A DNA stretch of 6,527 nucleotides from the NCBI GenBank assembly GCA_943324575.2, contig CALPMD020000074.1, positions 1-6,527 on the forward strand, written 5' to 3'. Source of the stretch: Akkermansia muciniphila (GTDB lineage Bacteria > Verrucomicrobiota > Verrucomicrobiia > Verrucomicrobiales > Akkermansiaceae). Below the pieces are notes generated by a model. It saw only the letters and a program-made list of their open reading frames with translations, was not told the origin of the DNA and did no database searches. The position numbers were made by a program, and so were the translations under genes. This document shows, in pieces, positions 1 to 6,138 of this stretch; the stretch's first letter is position 1, and each line of letters opens with the position of its first letter.

Positions 1-15
1 AGCAGGAAAAACTGC

Positions 16-32
16 GGAAATGAAACATTTCC
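16..32 (-). terminator. Possible weak intrinsic terminator (7-bp hairpin)
   Basis: A perfect inverted repeat, GGAAATG (16-22) and CATTTCC (26-32), is separated by a 3-base loop. Read on the minus strand, the hairpin is followed after four bases by a run of five T (positions 11-7), the layout of a factor-independent terminator. The stem is AT-rich and short, so it would be weak. It lies about 310 bases beyond the last gene of the minus-strand operon and could end transcripts reading through from there, but this is inference. Confidence 0.25.
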
Positions 33-60
33 ACGGTTAAGTTCTGTTGACAGGTTGAGG

Positions 61-234
61 ATGCAGCTTCGTTGGGTAAATAGGACGAAGTCAGCAAGAC
101 GGTCCGCGTCGGCTTTCACCAAGGCGCCCGGGGCGTTTATTGTTTTCATTATGGCTGGTTGTAGTGTTCATGTTTGGGACATGCTAGGGGGGCACGACCA
201 TCGCAATAAAAAGGCTAACCGGGTTTCCGGATAA
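61..234 (+). CDS. Possible small lipoprotein, 57 residues, unknown function
   Basis: This short reading frame encodes MQLRWVNRTKSARR..., a basic N-terminus followed by a short hydrophobic stretch (AFIVFIMAGC, residues 25-34) and a lipobox-like MAGC with the candidate lipidated cysteine at residue 34. After it comes a short polar tail rich in His, Lys and Arg, ending NKKANRVSG. A small exported lipoprotein is the best reading, with the tail outside the cytoplasmic membrane. The frame stays open to the left edge of the window, so the true start could lie upstream. The ATG at 61 has GAGG directly in front, too close to act as a normal ribosome binding site. A later ATG at 151 would leave almost no signal peptide. 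I do not recognise a family, and the frame could be open by chance. Confidence 0.4.
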   Translation: MQLRWVNRTKSARRSASAFTKAPGAFIVFIMAGCSVHVWDMLGGHDHRNKKANRVSG

Positions 235-341
235 TTATCAACAAGAGAATTGAATTTTTTTATGCAAGGCGTGTCGTTCAAGCGGGACTTTTTGAAAATA
301 CATAAAAAAAGAAGTTCCGGAAGCAAAGAATTCGCGAAAAG
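235..341. other. AT-rich intergenic spacer, no gene seen
   Basis: The spacer lies between the converging ends of the small + strand gene and the minus-strand operon. It has several A and T runs and two 8-base palindromes, TTCCGGAA (315-322) and TTCGCGAA (331-338). I see no coding potential and no strong terminator. Confidence 0.5.
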
Positions 342-365
342 TTAATTATTTTTCAAAAAATTAAC
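341..365 (-). terminator. AT-rich hairpin over the operon's last stop codon
   Basis: GTTAATT (341-347) pairs with AATTAAC (359-365). After one A/A mismatch three more pairs follow, closing a 3-base loop at 352-354. On the minus strand the hairpin is followed directly by TTTT (340-337). It covers the stop codon of the lipoprotein gene and may act as a weak terminator or as a 3'-end stabiliser. The stem has almost no GC, which argues against a strong terminator. Confidence 0.3.
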
Positions 366-752
366 GGATGGTGCTTCTTGCTGAGCTTGAGACGGTTCTG
401 GAGAGCTTGGCTTGACGACGTGCTGGGAATAGACGCCGTCCCCCACTTCAACCTGTCCGGATTGGACATCGGCAGCGGCAAACTCGCCCAACGATTCACC
501 GGTGACTAAGAGATTTGCCGTGCGATCCCCTGGCCCACGAGTGGTCAGAATTCGACCGGTTTCAACCAACCACTTGCCGTAACTTTGAATCAAAGCGAAG
601 CGCTTGTCAGGCGGCAGGGAGGCGATTCGCCCGACCAACTGCGGACCATCCGTCGGCTTTTCAGACTTTTCAATCGCTGGCTTTTGCCACTTCAATCCGC
701 ACCCGCAAATGCCGAGAACGACGAAGACACCAAAAAGGAGACGAACTTTCAT
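342..752 (-). CDS. Small lipoprotein of unknown function, 136 residues
   Basis: The preferred start is the ATG at 752-750, which places a signal peptide at the very N-terminus: MKVRLL, then a hydrophobic core, then ICGC with cysteine 18 as the likely lipidation site. An in-frame start further upstream (to 809) would overlap the ligase gene and bury the signal. After a Lys/Glu/Pro linker comes a compact region, about residues 37-110, beginning LVGRIASLPPDKRFALIQ and ending with an AADVQSG...VGDGVYS pattern. This looks like a small beta-rich domain of a type I associate with PVC-group lipoproteins (from memory, unverified). The C-terminal 25 residues are Pro/Ser/Gln-rich and low in complexity. 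It is the last gene of the minus-strand operon, 31 bases after the biotin ligase. The function is not known. It probably sits in the inner or outer membrane, facing the periplasm. Confidence 0.7.
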   Translation of the reverse strand: MKVRLLFGVFVVLGICGCGLKWQKPAIEKSEKPTDGPQLVGRIASLPPDKRFALIQSYGKWLVETGRILTTRGPGDRTANLLVTGESLGEFAAADVQSGQVEVGDGVYSQHVVKPSSPEPSQAQQEAPSVNFLKNN

Positions 753-783
753 GACTGGATTCCGGTAGAAAAAATCTGGAGAT

Positions 784-1554
784 TCACGAAACCACCACTC
801 GCACATCATCGGCTTGAATCAAGCGCTCAAGCCCGTTTTCGGTGCGCAATAACAACTCGCCTCCCGCGGCCATACCCTCAACGACACCGATCCGCGGCCC
901 GTTGACCGTGCTAAGACTCACGCGTTTACCACTCAGGATACAGCGCAGACGCACGGCATCGAGCAAGTCATCAAAATCATGCCCGATCTGCGGTCGTCGA
1001 ACGGAGAATTGACGGATGATTGCCCCCAGCACCTCAGCGCGGGAAAAAACTTGGGAAGCTTCGAGACTTAGCGAGGTGGCGATTTGGGAAACCTCGAACG
1101 GAAACGAGGTTGTATTCACATTCAGGCCGATACCGACCACCGCAAAATCCGCGGCGGCCTCGACGAGGATGCCCGCCACCTTGCGCTGCCCGATCCAGAC
1201 ATCGTTGGGCCATTTGATCCCCGCTGACAGCCCGAACGTTTCCACGGCTTCCGTCACGGCGAGACCCGCCGCCAGCGCCAGCCGCGGCCACAGTGCTTTG
1301 GGTTCAGTCGGACGCACGAGAATGGAAAACGCGAGTGATTCTCCCGCTGGGGAGAACCACGCCGCACCGCGCCGACCGCGGCCAGCGGTCTGGCGATCGG
1401 CCAGCACGATCAGTCCATCGGCCGCGCCTGCCTGTGCGAGTTGTCGGACTTCGTCATTGGTGGACTCCACCGATGCGCGGCATAGGAGGCGGAATGGCTC
1501 GGGGAAATCCGCCGCCGCTGCTGTGAAGTCTTCTGACTGAATAGCAGGCGTCAT
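784..1554 (-). CDS. birA: Biotin--[acetyl-CoA-carboxylase] ligase, monofunctional
   Basis: The enzyme activates biotin with ATP to biotinyl-5'-AMP and attaches it to a lysine of biotin carrier proteins such as the acetyl-CoA carboxylase carrier subunit, in the cytoplasm. Signature motifs are in order: STN near residues 31-33, the adenylate-binding loop GRGRRG (58-63), KWPNDV (114-119), the KVAG lysine segment (125-128) and GIGLNVN (141-147). A C-terminal beta domain follows from about residue 205. At 256 residues the protein holds only the catalytic and C-terminal domains. It lacks the N-terminal winged-helix of E. coli BirA (about 320 residues), so it should not repress biotin genes. The ATG at 1554 was chosen; a TTG directly before it abuts the nadC stop codon. 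No good Shine-Dalgarno is seen, so translation is probably coupled to nadC. The nadC-ligase neighbourhood is common in bacteria. Confidence 0.93.
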   Translation of the reverse strand: MTPAIQSEDFTAAAADFPEPFRLLCRASVESTNDEVRQLAQAGAADGLIVLADRQTAGRGRRGAAWFSPAGESLAFSILVRPTEPKALWPRLALAAGLAVTEAVETFGLSAGIKWPNDVWIGQRKVAGILVEAAADFAVVGIGLNVNTTSFPFEVSQIATSLSLEASQVFSRAEVLGAIIRQFSVRRPQIGHDFDDLLDAVRLRCILSGKRVSLSTVNGPRIGVVEGMAAGGELLLRTENGLERLIQADDVRVVVS

Positions 1555-1557
1555 CAA

Positions 1558-2448
1558 TTAGAGGGTCTCGAAATCCAGGCCCACGTCCAGCGCCGGTGCC
1601 GAGTGAGTCAGCGCGCCGACAGAAATAAAGTCCACGCCTGTTTTAGCGGTTTCCTTCAGCGTCTCGAGGGTGATGCCGCCACTCGCTTCAAACTGCGGTT
1701 TACCACGCCCACCTCGCAACTCCACTGCCTTGACCAACTGAGCGCAGCTCATGTTATCCAAGAGAATGTAGTCGACGCCTTCCAATTCAAGAAACGCCTC
1801 GACCTGCTCCAGACTGTCCGCTTCCAACTCCACTTCGACACCCAGCTTTTCAGACTTCAACGTGTTGATCGCGACTTGAATCGCTTCCATGCCACCCTCG
1901 GCGACGAGATGGTTGTCTTTCACCATCGCACGGTCATAGAGCCCATGGCGATGATTCGTCCCCCCGCCGTGAACCACCGCCTGTTTTTCCAAAAATCGAT
2001 ACCCTGGAGTGGTCTTCCGCGTGTCGAGAACCTGCGCGCGGGTGCCTTTGACTTGATCGACGTGGCGCGCGGTCAAGGTCGCAACCCCGCTCAGGTGCTG
2101 CAGAAAATTCAGCGCTGTCCGCTCGGCCGTGAGGATCGAGCGTGCGGAACCTTCCACCCGGATCAATAAAGCACCGGCAGCCACGCGACTACCGTCAGGG
2201 ATCAGGATTTCCACCTCCAGCGTCGGATCGACCGTGGTGAAAACGCTGGCGGCAAGCGCGACACCGGAAACAACACCATCCTTGCGCACCGCGGCAAATG
2301 CACAGGCACGGCGCGGCTCTGGAATAAAGTATCGGGACGTGACATCGCCCGCACCAATATCTTCGGCGAGAGCAAGTTGGATCAGAGTGACAGAGTGGTC
2401 GTTCATCGGGAGGTGCCGCATTGTAGCTGAAAAATCAGTCGTTGCCAT
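1558..2448 (-). CDS. nadC: Nicotinate-nucleotide pyrophosphorylase (quinolinate phosphoribosyltransferase)
   Basis: NadC converts quinolinate and PRPP to nicotinate mononucleotide, CO2 and pyrophosphate, the step linking de novo quinolinate synthesis to the NAD pathway. It acts in the cytoplasm. Family hallmarks, counted from the ATG at 2448: AEDIGAGDVTS near the N-terminus, AERTALNFLQHLSG (Arg110), DTRKTTPG (Arg144, Lys145), GGGTNHRHGL (His166, Arg167), KDNH (Lys177), LLDN (Asp231), EASGGI and the closing DFISVGALTHS. These include the substrate-binding residues known for the family. The length (296 residues) is normal. The start is uncertain. The ATG at 2448 overlaps the upstream yjbQ-like gene by 14 bases; ATGs at 2421 and 2406 would remove the overlap and still leave a full domain; a TTG at 2460 is also in frame. 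None has a clear ribosome binding site. No nadA or nadB is visible here. Confidence 0.95.
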   Translation of the reverse strand: MATTDFSATMRHLPMNDHSVTLIQLALAEDIGAGDVTSRYFIPEPRRACAFAAVRKDGVVSGVALAASVFTTVDPTLEVEILIPDGSRVAAGALLIRVEGSARSILTAERTALNFLQHLSGVATLTARHVDQVKGTRAQVLDTRKTTPGYRFLEKQAVVHGGGTNHRHGLYDRAMVKDNHLVAEGGMEAIQVAINTLKSEKLGVEVELEADSLEQVEAFLELEGVDYILLDNMSCAQLVKAVELRGGRGKPQFEASGGITLETLKETAKTGVDFISVGALTHSAPALDVGLDFETL

Positions 2449-2887
2449 ACGTTTCGCCAATCACGCTCACAGCGATCTCACGATGATGGGACATGCGGCG
2501 GTGTTCGAAGAGAAAAATGCCCTGCCAGGTGCCCAGCGTCATACGGCCATTGATCACGGGAATCACCTCGCTGGTTCGGGTCAACGCCATGCGTATGTGA
2601 CTCGGCATATCATCGGGTCCTTCCAGCGTATGGACAAACCACGGCGTGTTTTCGGGAACGAGCTGATCGAAAAACATTTCCAAATCGCGCCGTGCGCTTG
2701 GATCGGCGTTTTCCATGATGACTAGGCTCGCGCTGGTGTGACGCACGAAAACGGTGACCGTTCCGTTGCTGACGCCCGAACGTGCAACAATCGCCGCAAC
2801 CTCGCGGGTGATCTCAGTCGTGCCCTTGCCCGGGGTCTTGACGACAAATGTCTCGCTGGCCGCTTTCACCCCCTCATGAAACAACAA
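2435..2887 (-). CDS. yjbQ: YjbQ / UPF0047 family protein (secondary thiamine-phosphate synthase type)
   Basis: This is a small cytoplasmic protein of the widespread YjbQ family. E. coli YjbQ has a weak thiamine-phosphate synthase activity, but the main physiological role of the family is unsettled. Conserved blocks, numbered from the TTG at 2887: HTSASL (50-55), EN.DP (59-63), a VPEN segment near 77-80, DDMPSHI (92-98), GR..LGTWQGI (114-124) and EHR (128-130). The histidines and acidic residues in these blocks form the putative metal/active site. The length of about 150 fits the family. There is no ATG near the start. Candidates are TTG 2887, TTG 2884 (a GGGG lies five bases before it, the best spacing) and GTG 2869. 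The gene begins nine bases after the transporter stop and its 3' end overlaps nadC, so it belongs to the operon. No thiamine gene or riboswitch is seen nearby. Confidence 0.9.
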   Translation of the reverse strand: MLFHEGVKAASETFVVKTPGKGTTEITREVAAIVARSGVSNGTVTVFVRHTSASLVIMENADPSARRDLEMFFDQLVPENTPWFVHTLEGPDDMPSHIRMALTRTSEVIPVINGRMTLGTWQGIFLFEHRRMSHHREIAVSVIGETYGND

Positions 2888-2896
2888 TTCCCCAGT

Positions 2897-3850
2897 TCAT
2901 GGCAATATCCCTTTCAAACCCACCCAACCGCTGCCCCACGCGATGATCCATGGCAATGTCAGCAAGCTCAGCAAAGTCGTGGCAATCACGATTTGTACAG
3001 CCACTGCGGGACGACCGCCATACATCCGCGCCAGCATGATGGAAGTTAAACCCGCAGGCATTGCGGCCTGAACGACCAAGACTTGCCGCAACTCCTGCTG
3101 CAACGGCAGAAACTTGGCCGCTCCTAAAATCGCCAGTGGCCCGAGCACCAGACGGACGAGCGATGAACCGGCAATCACCCTCCAGTTCGGTTTCTCGCTG
3201 CCCACCAGGTCGATCATCGAGCAACCCGTAATCAAGATCGCTACGGGAAACGCGCCCACCCCAATCATCGACAGTGCCTTTCTCCCCACGCCAGTCACCT
3301 GATCATCCAGCCCCAACGCCACCAGAATTAGGCCGATCGTCACAGCAATGATGGGCCCGTTGATCAATTTGCGCACAGAAAATCTGCGTTCGCCACTCAT
3401 CACCATCACCCCCATCGACCAGATCGCCGCTTCAACACCGATGTTGTGGACAAACAAGAGGGCAAGAGCACCCGTCCCCCACAAAATTTCCAAGACCGGT
3501 GCGGCCGTGAATCCGAAATTCTGACACCCCGCGGCTAAGGCAAAAGTCCTCATCCCCGTTCCCCGCTCCAGACCGACCGCCCATCCAACGGCCAGCCCGA
3601 TCAAAACCCCCACCACGATCATCGCAAAGCCGATACCGATCGACCACAGCACCACCGGGCCACTACGGAGCACCGCGCTTCCTAGAATTTTATCGAGAAT
3701 GAAGCATGGCAGCATCACCGTATACACCAGCCGGGTCACCCCTGCATCGTGCTCATGGCGGATCACGCCCATCTTGCGCAAAACAGCACCAGCGGCAATC
3801 AACAGATACACCGGCATTACCGATGCAATAACAACCCCAGGCGAAATCAC
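2897..3850 (-). CDS. AEC (auxin efflux carrier) family transporter
   Basis: This 317-residue, very hydrophobic inner-membrane protein has about ten predicted membrane segments by eye, near residues 5-24, 41-56, 66-92, 101-118, 127-150, 163-182, 190-211, 224-245, 256-275 and 282-305. Family-like features are LVYTVMLPCFILDKI in the second segment, GCQNFGFTAAPVL (109-121) with the conserved Asn/Gly, HNIGVEAAIWS (135-145), and the C-terminal AAMPAG...YGG.P followed by a TTLLSLLTLP helix. Bacterial members move malate, malonate or other organic acids; the substrate cannot be read from this sequence. The start is a GTG at 3850, with an ATG at 3817 as an alternative that would trim the first helix. 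It follows the protease gene by 36 bases and precedes the YjbQ gene by nine. Whether it carries a substrate related to NAD or biotin synthesis is unknown. Confidence 0.85.
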   Translation of the reverse strand: MISPGVVIASVMPVYLLIAAGAVLRKMGVIRHEHDAGVTRLVYTVMLPCFILDKILGSAVLRSGPVVLWSIGIGFAMIVVGVLIGLAVGWAVGLERGTGMRTFALAAGCQNFGFTAAPVLEILWGTGALALLFVHNIGVEAAIWSMGVMVMSGERRFSVRKLINGPIIAVTIGLILVALGLDDQVTGVGRKALSMIGVGAFPVAILITGCSMIDLVGSEKPNWRVIAGSSLVRLVLGPLAILGAAKFLPLQQELRQVLVVQAAMPAGLTSIMLARMYGGRPAVAVQIVIATTLLSLLTLPWIIAWGSGWVGLKGILP

Positions 3851-3863
3851 CCTTCAAGTCTCT

Positions 3864-3887
3864 GGCACGCGCCATCCTGCGCAAGCC
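3864..3887 (-). other. Intercistronic hairpin between protease and transporter genes
   Basis: GGC at 3864-3866 pairs with GCC at 3885-3887, and GCGC pairs with GCGC around a 6-base loop. Between the two blocks lie one G/T wobble and one mismatch. On the minus-strand transcript the loop reads AGGATG. It begins on the last base of the protease stop codon. No T run follows, so it is not a terminator; it might affect mRNA stability or processing between the first and second genes. Confidence 0.35.
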
Positions 3888-5506
3888 TATTCAGCTCGGG
3901 TGCCGGTTTTCTCGCTGCGGCGCCGGTCATTGGCAGGCTTCGCATCTGTTAGCCTGCCGGAAAGTTTCACCTGCGAGGAATAGCTCATCCCCTCTGTCAC
4001 CGGCTGTTGGATCGGCACCAAAATCGTCTGCACGGCGTTAATGGGTAGCGAGGTGATATTGGAATTCACCACACCCGCCTCGGTTGAAATACTGACCATC
4101 GTATTGACGAGCCTTTCCGTACCGCGGTTTTGAATCAGCACCTCGATTTGACCGTAGGGATATCCCGCACTCGGCGGAAGAATGCGCTGCGAGGCAACGG
4201 CCGCATCATAAATGCCGGGCGTTTTCGCACTCAAGACCCGCCCCAAGTCAGGCATCCCCGCCCCCAGCGCAGGATCGTTGCCCGCTTCACCACCATCATT
4301 AAGCGTGGCTGTTAGCATGCCCAGCGCCTGCTGGGGACTTAGCCTAGCCGATCCGGGCTGACTCATGAGCGCCGCCACCGCCCCAGCGACGATCGGGCTA
4401 CTGAAAGATGTCCCGCTGACGCGCACCGCTTGATCTTGCGTCCACGCCGCATTCACGCCAAACCCCGGAGCGGAAATGGCCACCTGATTGCCGGTGTTCG
4501 AGAAATCCAAATGATCGCCCAGCGCATCCACTGCCCCCACCGCGATCACTCCGTCATCGGCCGCCGGATAACTCACTCGGTCGCTGCCTTGGTTACCCAC
4601 TGCCGCGAAAATCAACGCGCCCGCCGTGCGCGCATATTCGATAGCGTTCTTGACCAAAACACTATCCCCGAAACTGCCCATCGAAATGTTAATCAACTGC
4701 GCCCCCGCATCGACCGCCGCGACGATGCCCTTCGCCAACAGAAAACTGTCTGACTGCCCCAGATCATTGGCGATGCGGATGGAAATCACCTCGGCACCGG
4801 GTGCTACGCCGGGCGTCAGCGCATTTTGACCGAGGATCACTGAGGCCACCGCAGTGCCATGACCATCCTGTTTGGATAGATCTGCAGGCAAATCAACCAA
4901 GTTGACCGCTGTCACAGGGTTGGCAAAAGCGGAGCTTGCCGCCACACCTGTATCCAGAATCGCGATTCGTACTCCCTTGCCCCAGGCGGAGTTATCCCCC
5001 GTAATTCCGAGCCAATCTAGCAAGCCCGCCCCCAAGGCTACGGCTCCAGGTTGCACCTTGCCCTCAGTGGGAGCCGGCGGCGTTTCCACTGGAAAAACGA
5101 AAGAAGCCTGGGCATCCCCGTCCGACAAAGCTGACAGGTCCTTCGAATTGCCAACGCCTACCCGCAAGGCATTCAGCGCGTCAAGACGGCCAATGACCCG
5201 AACCCGCTCCCCTGCCCGCTTCAAAAATCGCTCCATCGCCTCCCGATCTCTGAAAATAAGAATCCGCTGCCCCGGCAAGGCTCCCGCGGCGACGGCCTCG
5301 TCATCTCGCCCCAATTCTGGCACACTCGCCGCTTCGCTTAATTTCGGGGCGGACGCATCGAAGCTGACCCTTCGCTCAGACGCGCTAGCCGACTCACTAT
5401 GAATCCGCCGACTGGCAAGATGCGGCAGCGATGTCCCTGCCAACCAATAGCCAGCCATCACCGCCGCCGAGGAGATGAGGATCAGCAACAAGTGACGGCG
5501 GCGCAT
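3887..5506 (-). CDS. S8 family (subtilisin-like) serine protease, exported or membrane-anchored
   Basis: With the start at the ATG at 5506 the protein has 539 residues. Residues 1-24 form a basic, then hydrophobic signal peptide or signal anchor (MRRRHLLLILISSAAVMAGY). After a low-complexity linker, about 80-145 resembles an inhibitor-I9 type propeptide (RVRVIGRLDALNALRVGV). The catalytic domain spans about 178-425 with all expected residues: Asp185 in AILDTGV, His216 in DGHGTAVAS, oxyanion Asn305 in AAVGNQG and Ser367 in SGTSFSSP. A C-terminal beta-sandwich (about 433-527), with EVLIQNRGTERLVN and ending DAKPANDRR, looks CARDB-like, followed by a short charged tail. An upstream in-frame ATG at 5596 would add 30 non-conserved residues before the signal and run into the divergent promoter, so 5506 is preferred. 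It is the first gene of the operon. It probably acts in the periplasm or outside the cell; the substrate is unknown. Confidence 0.92.
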   Translation of the reverse strand: MRRRHLLLILISSAAVMAGYWLAGTSLPHLASRRIHSESASASERRVSFDASAPKLSEAASVPELGRDDEAVAAGALPGQRILIFRDREAMERFLKRAGERVRVIGRLDALNALRVGVGNSKDLSALSDGDAQASFVFPVETPPAPTEGKVQPGAVALGAGLLDWLGITGDNSAWGKGVRIAILDTGVAASSAFANPVTAVNLVDLPADLSKQDGHGTAVASVILGQNALTPGVAPGAEVISIRIANDLGQSDSFLLAKGIVAAVDAGAQLINISMGSFGDSVLVKNAIEYARTAGALIFAAVGNQGSDRVSYPAADDGVIAVGAVDALGDHLDFSNTGNQVAISAPGFGVNAAWTQDQAVRVSGTSFSSPIVAGAVAALMSQPGSARLSPQQALGMLTATLNDGGEAGNDPALGAGMPDLGRVLSAKTPGIYDAAVASQRILPPSAGYPYGQIEVLIQNRGTERLVNTMVSISTEAGVVNSNITSLPINAVQTILVPIQQPVTEGMSYSSQVKLSGRLTDAKPANDRRRSEKTGTRAE

Positions 5507-5524
5507 CCAGGGCAGACTAAACCA

Positions 5525-5553
5525 ATAATATTCAAGTAGCGAGTCCGATTCAA
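5525..5553 (-). promoter_or_regulatory. Candidate sigma70-type promoter of the six-gene operon
   Basis: On the minus strand TTGAAT (5553-5548) and TATTAT (5530-5525) stand 17 bases apart, matching four and five of six consensus positions. Transcription would begin near 5518, about 12 bases before the protease ATG at 5506. This gives a very short leader with no Shine-Dalgarno sequence. The site lies inside the alternative longer reading frame, which supports the shorter protein. Confidence 0.4.
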
Positions 5554-5597
5554 TCCCACAATTTTGATATGAATTTGTAGCACTCACCAAAAACATG

Positions 5598-5606
5598 TGG
5601 TATAAT
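5598..5606 (+). promoter_or_regulatory. Candidate extended -10 promoter of the small lipoprotein gene
   Basis: TGGTATAAT is an exact extended -10 element (TGn plus TATAAT). No good -35 box stands at 16-18 bases; TTGTAG at 5575-5580 is 20 bases away. Extended -10 promoters can work without a -35 box. Transcription would start near 5613, leaving a leader of about 79 bases before the ATG at 5692. Confidence 0.45.
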
Positions 5607-5691
5607 CAACTGTCAATTTGATCATCGCCCGACATCCAGTCTTCGTGGCGATCGAAAATTACGACGCCCCCCATACTAATCAACCAAAGTC

Positions 5692-5856
5692 ATGAAAAAA
5701 AACCTCATCATCACCTCAACGTCGCTGATCCTTGCGGCCCTCGGACTACTCGGAACTTCATGCAGCGACATGAAACGGACCGGCTCCCACGAGATGGGAC
5801 CTCCCGGCAAGACGCGTTTGACGTCGGACGCCGACATGCCCGGCATGGCACGATAA
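5692..5856 (+). CDS. Small lipoprotein, 54 residues, unknown function
   Basis: The frame encodes MKKNLIITSTSLILAALGLL followed by GTSC, a textbook lipoprotein signal: two lysines, a hydrophobic core of about 17 residues, then the lipobox with Cys24 to be lipidated. The mature part is only about 31 residues, polar, with four methionines and two Pro-Gly motifs (EMGPPGKT, DADMPGMAR). No domain can be recognised. It is transcribed divergently from the protease operon and has a good candidate promoter 90 bases upstream, but no Shine-Dalgarno sequence before the ATG. Its signal peptide is too well formed to be a chance frame in my view. It probably sits in the cell envelope, possibly as a small accessory or entericidin-like lipoprotein, but that function is speculation. 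The overlapping reverse-strand frame (5676-5930) has no such features. Confidence 0.7.
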   Translation: MKKNLIITSTSLILAALGLLGTSCSDMKRTGSHEMGPPGKTRLTSDADMPGMAR

Positions 5857-5954
5857 TCCAAAGTCGGTTGGCCCACGCCGAAAGTCCTGCCGTTTATGCC
5901 AAAGTTCCGGCACGCCTTACTCGACCTCACCCGCGGCGGGATCAGCGCACCCTT

Positions 5955-5970
5955 GCGTAAAGTCCTACGC
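5955..5970. repeat. Short hairpin, 5-bp stem
   Basis: GCGTA (5955-5959) pairs with TACGC (5966-5970) around a 6-base loop. It lies just after a small CCCG/CGGG inverted repeat at 5930-5940. Each is weak alone, but they open the run of stems that follows. Confidence 0.3.
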
Positions 5971-5979
5971 TAGCCACTC

Positions 5980-6038
5980 AAGCGCAAGCCCCTAGGGTTG
6001 CAGCACACTCTGTTGCCGCCCTGCGGTGGCTGGCGCTT
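5980..6038. repeat. Long-range inverted repeat, 10 pairs with one mismatch
   Basis: AAGCGC-A-AGCC (5980-5990) is complementary to GGCT-G-GCGCTT (6028-6038) except for the central A/G. A competing local hairpin, GCCGCC (6015-6020) with GGTGGC (6025-6030), including one G/T wobble, has a tight 4-base loop. The two structures share bases 6028-6030, so they are partly exclusive. Confidence 0.4.
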
Positions 6039-6051
6039 AGCCTCTTGCAGC

Positions 6052-6102
6052 GCACAGCTCTTCTTATCGCGCGCCATCCTGCCTCCCGGAGGAGCTCTGT
6101 GC
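6052..6102. repeat. Long hairpin, 12-bp stem with a 2-base bulge
   Basis: GCACAG (6052-6057) pairs with CTGTGC (6097-6102), and CTCTTC (6058-6063) with GAGGAG (6089-6094), with one wobble. Bases 6095-6096 bulge out. Inside the loop is the small palindrome CCTCCCGGAGG (6082-6092), which competes with the outer stem. This is the strongest secondary structure in the spacer. No T run follows on either strand, so it does not look like an intrinsic terminator. Confidence 0.45.
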
Positions 6103-6138
6103 CGCATCTAAAAGGGCTAGAGCGACTATGGGCCCGAG

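Noticed and set aside
72..165. Tat-type signal in the first small frame (ARRSASAF)
   Set aside because: The twin arginine is not followed by the usual FLK-like residues and the hydrophobic core is short, so no Tat assignment is made.
219..230. CCGG-GTTT-CCGG small hairpin at the end of the first small gene
   Set aside because: Only a 4-bp stem and no T run directly after it; too weak to call a terminator.
1603..2169. Long + strand frame opposite nadC
   Set aside because: nadC on the other strand has all its conserved motifs; this frame shows none and is a shadow.
4872..5402. Long + strand frame opposite the protease gene
   Set aside because: Antisense shadow of the protease coding sequence; low-complexity Ser/Arg/Pro composition and no family pattern.
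5588..5616. TTGACA on the minus strand at 5616-5611 as a -35 box for the protease operon
   Set aside because: No acceptable -10 box lies 16-18 bases downstream; the TTGAAT/TATTAT pair at 5525-5553 fits better.
5676..5930. Minus-strand frame of 84 codons over the small lipoprotein gene
   Set aside because: No signal or domain is seen, and the opposite strand has a convincing lipoprotein signal with a promoter.
3868..6082. Shared 13-base word CGCGCCATCCTGC at 3868-3880 and 6070-6082
   Set aside because: One 13-base match in 6.5 kb on both strands is close to chance expectation, and the flanking bases and folds differ, so it is not called a repeat family.
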